From Pollutiaquabacter sp046052345 (GTDB lineage Bacteria > Bacteroidota > Bacteroidia > AKYH767-A > 2013-40CM-41-45): a stretch of DNA of 19,328 bases. A program made the translations under genes and the position numbers. Positions 17,204 through 19,328 of the stretch are shown here, one piece after another. Under the pieces are notes generated by a model. It was not told the DNA's origin. It saw nothing but the letters and a program-made list of their open reading frames with translations, and searched no databases. Every line of letters starts with the position of its first letter. The first letter of the stretch is position 1. The DNA is taken from NCBI GenBank assembly GCA_046052345.1, contig JBJOMN010000053.1, forward strand, positions 1 through 19,328, in the 5' to 3' direction.

Positions 17204-19328
17204 ATGGCGAACAAGCTGAGACAAGAGCCCGAAGAGCAAGCCGATCCGAAAGAGAAGAAAGAAACACGCCGCCGCAGCAAAAGCGGCTGGAAGAATACCA
17301 TGGCCGCCGTCGGACGTATCCTTTCCGACGAGCGCACCCATAAGCTGTTCGGTCTCGCATTGCTGCTGGGATCCGTTTTCCTCACCGTCGCGTTCATCAG
17401 CAACCTGTTCACCTGGCAGGAAGACCAGGCCGTTGCCGGTATCACGTCCGCGTGGGACCTGCTCACCAGCCCCGACCTGCTGGTGAAGAACTGGCTGGGC
17501 AAGACCGGCGCCCTGATGGCGCTGAAGTTCCAATACGGTTGGTTCGGCATCGCCTCTTTCGTGTTCCCGTTCCTCGCCTTCCTTACCGGCGTACGCATCC
17601 TCTGGGGCTCCTGGCTGCTACCGATGGGCCGCACGTTGCGCTATTCCTTTTTTGGCCTTGTATGGCTGTCCACCACGCTCGGTTTCATCCTGCACCGTCA
17701 GTCGGAACTGCTGGTCTTCGCCGGCGGTTACGGCTACCAGATGAGTCATGTACTCAGCGGACTCTTCGGCAACGTCGGTGCCGGCGCCGTGCTGCTCTTT
17801 TCGTTTGTCGGTTTCCTGGTGGCGGCGTTCAACATCCCCCTCCGTCCCGCGCTTTCAGCCATGACTCCTTCCGCTTCCGCCGAAGCTGAAGACGCTGACG
17901 AAACCGAAGGCATGGTCCTGGTCCATCGCGCCGGGGACAACGTAAGCAACCGGAACGAACCGACCCGCATCATCGAACTGGAACTGGACGAATCCTCCCA
18001 AGAGGAAGAAGAACCCTTCGAAGAAACCGGCGAGGAATTCGACGCCATCGACATCTCCGACTACGAGGAGGAAGAGACCGAAGAAGAAGAAACTCTGGAA
18101 GCCTTTCCCGGACAGGAGATCGAAATGGAGACGACCGTGTCTGAAGCGGCCGAGCCGGCCGAAGAGGGCGAATTGCAACTCGAAGTGGCGGCGGTCACCG
18201 AAGACGAAGCCGTCGTGGACGAGGACGAGGAGCTGGTCGTGGTCGCCCAGGGGGACTATGATCCTACGCTGGACCTATCCTCCTACCACTACCCTACGCT
18301 CGACCTGCTGGAGAACTACGGCGACAAGAAACTCGAGATCAACAAGGAAGAGCTGGAAGCCAACAAGAACCGCATCGTGGAGACGCTGGGGCACTACAAC
18401 ATCTCCATCGAAAAGATCAAGGCGACCATCGGCCCCACGGTGACGCTCTTTGAAATCGTGCCGCAGGCAGGAGTGCGCATCTCCAAGATCAAGAACCTGG
18501 AGGACGACATCGCCCTGAGCCTGTCGGCGCTGGGCATCCGCATCATCGCGCCGATTCCGGGGCGCGGCACGATCGGCATCGAGGTGCCCAACCAGAAGCC
18601 GGAGATGGTCCCCATGAAGACCGTGCTGGGATCGGAGAAGTTCGTCAATTCCGAGTTCGACCTGCCGGTGGCGCTCGGCAAGACGATCTCCAACGAAGTC
18701 TATGTGGCCGACCTTACGAAGATGCCGCACCTGCTCATGGCCGGTGCGACCGGACAGGGAAAATCCGTCGGGTTGAACGCGATCCTCGTGTCCCTGCTCT
18801 ACAAGAAGCATCCTGCGCAGGTGAAGTTCGTGCTGGTGGACCCGAAGAAGGTGGAACTGACGCTCTTCAAGACCATCGAGCGCCATTTCCTCGCCAAGTT
18901 GCCGAACGATGAGGACGCGATCATCACCGACACCAAGAAGGTGATCAACACGCTGAATTCGCTGTGCATCGAGATGGACCAGCGGTATGAGCTGCTGAAG
19001 GACGCGCAGGTGCGCACCATCAAGGAGTACAATGCCAAATTCGTCTCCCGCCGGTTGAACCCGAACAACGGACACCGCTATCTTCCGTACATCGTGCTGG
19101 TGGTGGACGAATTCGCCGACCTGATCATGACGGCCGGCAAGGAAGTGGAGACGCCGATCGCACGGCTGGCGCAGCTGGCAAGAGCCGTGGGCATCCACCT
19201 CATCATCGCTACGCAGCGTCCGTCGGTGAACATCATCACCGGCACCATCAAGGCCAACTTCCCGGCGCGTATCGCGTTCCGTGTGACGTCCAAGATCGAC
19301 AGCCGGACTATCCTCGACACCGGCGGTG
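17204..19328 (+). CDS. ftsK: DNA translocase FtsK, N-terminal 708 residues (runs off window)
   Basis: The frame is open to the right edge; the end of the motor and the gamma domain are outside. FtsK anchors at the division septum and pumps DNA to resolve and segregate chromosome termini. A basic cytoplasmic start (R-R-R-S-K-S) precedes four predicted membrane spans at about residues 47-68, 111-133, 145-163 and 192-211. A strongly acidic, low-complexity linker (about 225-345) follows, then the alpha/beta motor. Walker A is G-A-T-G-Q-G-K-S (514-521), Walker B V-L-V-V-D-E (631-636), and further motor motifs include F-V-L-V-D-P-K-K-V-E-L and I-I-A-T-Q-R-P-S-V-N. ATG 17204 is the first in-frame start giving the basic N-terminus. 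A weak TTG-N15-TACCTTTA at 17151-17176 may be its promoter. Confidence 0.96.
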   Translation, partial: MANKLRQEPEEQADPKEKKETRRRSKSGWKNTMAAVGRILSDERTHKLFGLALLLGSVFLTVAFISNLFTWQEDQAVAGITSAWDLLTSPDLLVKNWLGKTGALMALKFQYGWFGIASFVFPFLAFLTGVRILWGSWLLPMGRTLRYSFFGLVWLSTTLGFILHRQSELLVFAGGYGYQMSHVLSGLFGNVGAGAVLLFSFVGFLVAAFNIPLRPALSAMTPSASAEAEDADETEGMVLVHRAGDNVSNRNEPTRIIELELDESSQEEEEPFEETGEEFDAIDISDYEEEETEEEETLEAFPGQEIEMETTVSEAAEPAEEGELQLEVAAVTEDEAVVDEDEELVVVAQGDYDPTLDLSSYHYPTLDLLENYGDKKLEINKEELEANKNRIVETLGHYNISIEKIKATIGPTVTLFEIVPQAGVRISKIKNLEDDIALSLSALGIRIIAPIPGRGTIGIEVPNQKPEMVPMKTVLGSEKFVNSEFDLPVALGKTISNEVYVADLTKMPHLLMAGATGQGKSVGLNAILVSLLYKKHPAQVKFVLVDPKKVELTLFKTIERHFLAKLPNDEDAIITDTKKVINTLNSLCIEMDQRYELLKDAQVRTIKEYNAKFVSRRLNPNNGHRYLPYIVLVVDEFADLIMTAGKEVETPIARLAQLARAVGIHLIIATQRPSVNIITGTIKANFPARIAFRVTSKIDSRTILDTGG

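Overview
The window is chromosomal DNA from a member of the Bacteroidota, probably a Flavobacteriales- or Sphingobacteriales-like environmental lineage with fairly high GC for the phylum. This rests on the Bacteroidota-type FabI, ClpC, GyrA and FtsK proteins, the SMUG2-type (DUF4918) glycosylase, DUF4412-like lipocalin-type secreted proteins, signal peptides ending in A-Q, weak Shine-Dalgarno use, and a TAnnTTTG-type -7 promoter element. No mobile element, CRISPR array, tRNA or rRNA gene was seen. Most of the window is core genome rather than an accessory island.

Layout. Positions 1-1191 (+): the 3' end of hemF, an overlapping SMUG2-like uracil-DNA glycosylase gene without a usable ATG, and a 47-residue His-rich single-span membrane peptide, closed by a bidirectional terminator. 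Positions 1270-1887 (-): a membrane-anchored glucosaminidase-type peptidoglycan hydrolase. Positions 1888-2133: a gene-free stretch with small hairpins and a segment resembling the 3' tail of 16S rRNA. Positions 2181-10028 (-): a tightly spaced run gyrA > TPR protein > M16 metallopeptidase > TPR protein, with gaps of 37-46 bases and one terminator at the end. The two TPR proteins are paralogues flanking the peptidase. Positions 10029-10379: divergent gyrA/clpC control region. Positions 10380-12944 (+): clpC with a strong bidirectional terminator. Positions 13010-15541 (-): recN > fabI. Positions 15661-17015 (-): two tandem, related secreted DUF4412-like proteins with a terminator. Positions 17204-19328 (+): ftsK, running off the end.

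The genes cover heme synthesis (HemF), base-excision and double-strand-break repair (SMUG2-like, RecN), DNA topology and segregation (GyrA, FtsK), protein quality control (ClpC), fatty-acid elongation (FabI), and envelope functions (glucosaminidase, M16 peptidase, TPR proteins, DUF4412 pair). The most unusual points are the CTGA stop/start overlap of hemF and the glycosylase gene, the small His-rich membrane peptide, the hairpin-rich 16S-tail-like intergenic element, glycine at the Ser83-equivalent of GyrA, and the TPR-M16-TPR arrangement behind gyrA. I do not see a convincing undescribed multi-gene system.
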